Shown piece by piece: positions 61,349 through 64,000 of a DNA stretch of 64,000 nucleotides. The stretch's first letter is position 1. Each line of letters opens with the position of its first letter. The stretch lies in contig CADCDA010000001.1 of NCBI GenBank assembly GCA_902800025.1, positions 1-64,000 of the forward strand, in the 5' to 3' direction. A model generated the notes under the pieces. That model saw only the letters and a program-made list of their open reading frames with translations, was not told the origin of the DNA and did not search any database. The DNA is from an uncultured Erysipelotrichaceae bacterium. Its GTDB lineage: Bacteria; Bacillota_I; Bacilli_A; RFN20; CAG-826. A program made the translations under genes and the position numbers.

Positions 61349-62632
61349 TTAATTCCCCGCTTTAGGAGAGAAAGATAAATAATCTTTATTCTCGTCATAA
61401 ATATTTAAATAAATATTAACAGACATATTACTTTCAACTGATTTTGTATAAATCTGATATTTTTTATCTCTTAATCTAGCACCATAATTATCAGTAACGG
61501 TGAGTGAATCTCCCTCGATTAGTTCAACATCTGGAATAAGATATTTGCCACTACTTAAAGGTATAGCAGCGTATCTCATGCTAAGTCCGCTATAGTAACG
61601 CCCACTGATCGTGCCAGTTAAACAATAATCTGGATATTGAGAGGCACTAACATATACTTCACAAGTTGCAGTAAAGTCTCCATCTTCTGTCCTGGCGGTG
61701 ATCGTAGTACTACCAACTTTGCTATTAACACTAGCGACTACTCTGCCTGCAGAAGTCACTGTTGCAATACTTGTATCACTAGAAGTCCAATATACTTTTT
61801 TATTAGTCGCGTTACTTGGATAAACGGTTGGAGTAATAATAAACTCATTTCTCACTAATAGATATTTACCAGAATGGCTTAATGAAATACCAGTAACACT
61901 AATAGTGCTTGGCGTAGGAGTTGAACCACCGTCAACTCGACTGATATAAATATGTCCGCCATCAAAATAATCATAGTTGCAGTAAATATCATAAACACCG
62001 GTGTTAATAATCTTGATGTTATCATTAGTTGGTGCGGCGCTCACTAAACCAGATGGAGTGGATGTCTTAACAGCAGAATACCCATACCAAGTATCTCCAA
62101 ACATATGAACTTTAAAGATGTCTCCGGCGGTAAGACTCACACCTAAAAGCATATATTCAGTGGTTGAATATGGATTATTCACCATTGGTTTATCTGTCCA
62201 TTCGCTTTCTCCAGAAAACAAACCGTGAAGAACATAATTAGGAATGGTTATACGTTTATTAATTGTGACTTTACAGTCCGCGCTTTTATTTCCATCAACA
62301 GTTGTAACTGTGATCGTTGTATTTCCTACTCCTATTGGAGTAATTGTACCTTCATATACAGTAGCGACATTATTATCACTACTTGACCAAGTTACATTTT
62401 TATTAGTCGCGTTATCAGGTAATACAGTTGCGGTTAATGAGTAAGAAGAATCATCTTCATACATTTCTAAAGTAGTTTTATTCAAACTAACAGAAGTAAC
62501 TGCGATAGGGACTTCTGGGTCAGGTCCAGGACCAGGTTCAGGTGGATTATTTCCACTACTAGTGCCACAAGAAAAACAGCCGAATATAAATAGAGGTGTC
62601 AATAGACTTAAAAACATTTTTTTCATTTTCAT
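61349..62632 (-). CDS. Big_2-domain lipoprotein
   Basis: 427 residues. Signal peptide with a cysteine-rich lipobox region (IFGCFSCG; Cys19 or Cys22) and a Pro-rich linker (EPGPGPDPEVP). Two Big_2 Ig-like domains of standard form (LPDNATNKNVTWSSSDNNVA at about 70-95; VYPSNATNKKVYWTSSDTSIA at about 275-300) are separated by a domain with Trp/Tyr-rich strands (NYVLHGLFSGESEWTDKPMV), and a short C-terminal beta domain follows. Same domain style as the surface proteins upstream. It lies 23 nt before the S41-like gene on the same strand and may be co-transcribed with it. Function unknown. Confidence 0.85.
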   Translation of the reverse strand: MKMKKMFLSLLTPLFIFGCFSCGTSSGNNPPEPGPGPDPEVPIAVTSVSLNKTTLEMYEDDSSYSLTATVLPDNATNKNVTWSSSDNNVATVYEGTITPIGVGNTTITVTTVDGNKSADCKVTINKRITIPNYVLHGLFSGESEWTDKPMVNNPYSTTEYMLLGVSLTAGDIFKVHMFGDTWYGYSAVKTSTPSGLVSAAPTNDNIKIINTGVYDIYCNYDYFDGGHIYISRVDGGSTPTPSTISVTGISLSHSGKYLLVRNEFIITPTVYPSNATNKKVYWTSSDTSIATVTSAGRVVASVNSKVGSTTITARTEDGDFTATCEVYVSASQYPDYCLTGTISGRYYSGLSMRYAAIPLSSGKYLIPDVELIEGDSLTVTDNYGARLRDKKYQIYTKSVESNMSVNIYLNIYDENKDYLSFSPKAGN

Positions 62633-62677
62633 ACAACTATTATCTTATATTTTTTTGCGAAATAGTATGACAAAAGA

Positions 62678-62697
62678 AGCAAAAGCTTTGCTTTTTT
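62678..62697. terminator. small bidirectional hairpin between lipoprotein and transposase
   Basis: AGCAAA-AGC-TTTGCT with T-run on the plus strand and a T-rich stretch on the minus strand. Confidence 0.6.
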
Positions 62698-62721
62698 GAA
62701 AAATAGAGACTTTAGCTTCGA

Positions 62722-63933
62722 TTAATCTCTTTTAATGTTGTCAAAAACTTGATCAGTCGTCATCATCTTCCAAATGACTCGAATCAGTTTTCTAGTTGTG
62801 GCAATTATCGCGACATTTGTTACCTTTCCTTGTCTTAACTTTGAATAGTAATATTCTGAAAAAACTGGAGAATGAATTCTTAATTTTTGAACACTTAATG
62901 CAAGAGCGTATCTTAATATTGGTGATCCTCTTTTTCTGATATGACCCCTGTTGTTAATCGTTCCTGATTGATAAACTTTGACATCTAAGCCAGCAAACTT
63001 TATTAATTTTTCTGGACTAGAAAAACGATTAATGTCACCTATTTCGCCTATAATCATTGCAGCAAGATTAACTCCTATTCCAGGGATTGTTAAGATTGGA
63101 GAATTTAACTCTTCCATCAAGGGTTCTAATAACTCATTCAAATTATCGATCTCATCATCGATTATCCTTACTTGATCAACAAGATTTTTCACAATCTGCT
63201 CATCAACTTCCGTAGAATAACCAATTGAATTTTTAGCTAGTTCTCTAAGTTGATTAAATCTATTAAAACTAATTGCACCTTTCGACATTCTTCTTAGTGC
63301 TTCGCCTGTTTCAACTCGCATCTTAGCCATTTTGAAAGCGGATGGATAATTACTTAATAGCCATCTAATCGTTGGTGATTCAAATAGATTTCTACCCATG
63401 TTTTTTCTAGTTCCATCTTCGTTTTTCTTAAAGAAAGATACAAATTCGGGAAATATTTCATCTAAATATCTAAGTAGATGGTTATAGCATGTAGTTTTGT
63501 CTCCAAACAAGAAATATTTTGCTCTTGTGATTTTACGAATCTCTCCGATAAGGTAAGATATTTGTGGGGATGAAGTAAATGGATGAGTTGCTATGTATTT
63601 AGCAATTAACATCGCATCTAGATTATCCGTTTTAGCCAAGTTAACTGATTCACTGTCGCGAAACTTAGAAATCAGACTTGGGTTATAAATCTGGACTTGA
63701 TATCCATTAGAGATTAAGCATCTCACTAGACAATTCATATAATGTCCAGTGGCTTCCATCCCTATTTTTATTTGCTCTTTAAGGCCGAGCAGGCCTAATT
63801 CATTTAAGAGCGAATCAAACCCTTCCCGAGAATTAGAAATATCAAAACTTTTCTTTCTAACTTCTCCATTTTGATCGATGATAGCGACAGTGTGTTTAAA
63901 CTTACTAACATCGATTCCAACATAAAAGTCCAT
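62722..63933 (-). CDS. IS110-family transposase (DEDD recombinase)
   Basis: 403 residues. The RuvC-like DEDD domain has YVGIDVSKFKH (Asp), IGMEATGHY (Glu) and NLAKTDNLDAMLIAKY (Asp pair). The Transposase_20 domain has IPGIGVNLAAMIIGEIGDI and the downstream AGLDVKVYQSG, plus the serine-containing region near the C-terminus. IS110 elements carry a bridge RNA beside the gene; its likely place, upstream on the minus strand, is largely beyond the window edge (63934-64000). AAGGAAGG precedes the start. Full length for the family, so the element may be active. Confidence 0.95.
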   Translation of the reverse strand: MDFYVGIDVSKFKHTVAIIDQNGEVRKKSFDISNSREGFDSLLNELGLLGLKEQIKIGMEATGHYMNCLVRCLISNGYQVQIYNPSLISKFRDSESVNLAKTDNLDAMLIAKYIATHPFTSSPQISYLIGEIRKITRAKYFLFGDKTTCYNHLLRYLDEIFPEFVSFFKKNEDGTRKNMGRNLFESPTIRWLLSNYPSAFKMAKMRVETGEALRRMSKGAISFNRFNQLRELAKNSIGYSTEVDEQIVKNLVDQVRIIDDEIDNLNELLEPLMEELNSPILTIPGIGVNLAAMIIGEIGDINRFSSPEKLIKFAGLDVKVYQSGTINNRGHIRKRGSPILRYALALSVQKLRIHSPVFSEYYYSKLRQGKVTNVAIIATTRKLIRVIWKMMTTDQVFDNIKRD

Positions 63934-64000
63934 AAGACCTTCCTTTCTAGCCGTTTAGCTCATATCAACTTTTCTTTTCGAATCATCTGTTACTGGAACG

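Noticed and set aside
1-64000. CRISPR array
   Set aside because: Apparent repeat groups (1755-1816, 6079-6146, 8322-8362) have 9-15-bp units with irregular short spacing and no cas genes, so they are operators or IS ends rather than CRISPR.

Overview
The window comes from an AT-rich, Gram-positive-type bacterium. rpsU, rpmF, deoC, mtaB, rsmE, potABCD, mscL, surE and class II fba, many N-terminal lipoboxes, purine-rich ribosome binding sites and TGA used as stop all fit Bacillota/Bacilli. [FeFe] hydrogenases and the many Ig-like surface lipoproteins suggest an anaerobic, host-associated, probably uncultured lineage. That placement is inference; no 16S gene is present.

Layout. 1-9.4 kb is accessory DNA. 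It holds the 3'-truncated (window edge) D12-class adenine methyltransferase with a divergent XRE regulator and three operator-like palindromes, a truncated P-loop ATPase remnant, a TPR protein, lipoproteins, a tetR gene broken by a perfect 89-bp tandem duplication, a membrane-anchored XRE regulator and a lone IS3-type transposase ORF. 9.4-16.1 kb is mostly housekeeping: an atypical initiator tRNA, rpsU, deoC, rpmF, mtaB-rsmE, an aldo/keto reductase, an unrecognised protein behind a conserved palindromic element, and tRNA-Cys/Arg/Pro. 16.2-24.2 kb carries potA-B-C-D, a lipoprotein with two thioredoxin-like segments, adenosine deaminase and mscL.

24.2-28.8 kb is a compact operon: a small thioredoxin-like [2Fe-2S] protein, a PAS-containing sensory-type [FeFe] hydrogenase, a SpoIIE-type phosphatase and a second [FeFe] hydrogenase. 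This order suggests a redox or H2 sensing module that signals through protein dephosphorylation. 28.9-37.2 kb holds a low-molecular-weight tyrosine phosphatase, fba, a 1085-residue repeat protein next to surE, a membrane protein, a metallophosphoesterase lipoprotein and an SDR enzyme.

37.3-63 kb is a cell-surface region. Three large exported proteins share a characteristic signal peptide and a C-terminal TM plus basic tail. Two of them and an S8 protease also share a helical module before that tail. Ig-like, OB-fold-like and beta-sandwich segments recur. Lipoproteins (DUF6273-like, S41 protease-like, Big_2) surround them. Interspersed are a RelB/DinJ-PIN toxin-antitoxin pair, an orphan BrnA-like antitoxin with a collapsed BrnT remnant, TfoX-N and XdhC proteins. 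An IS110-family transposase ends the window. Non-coding signals of note are a 52-bp two-copy palindromic element, a two-copy double hairpin following surface genes, and long intergenic leaders.
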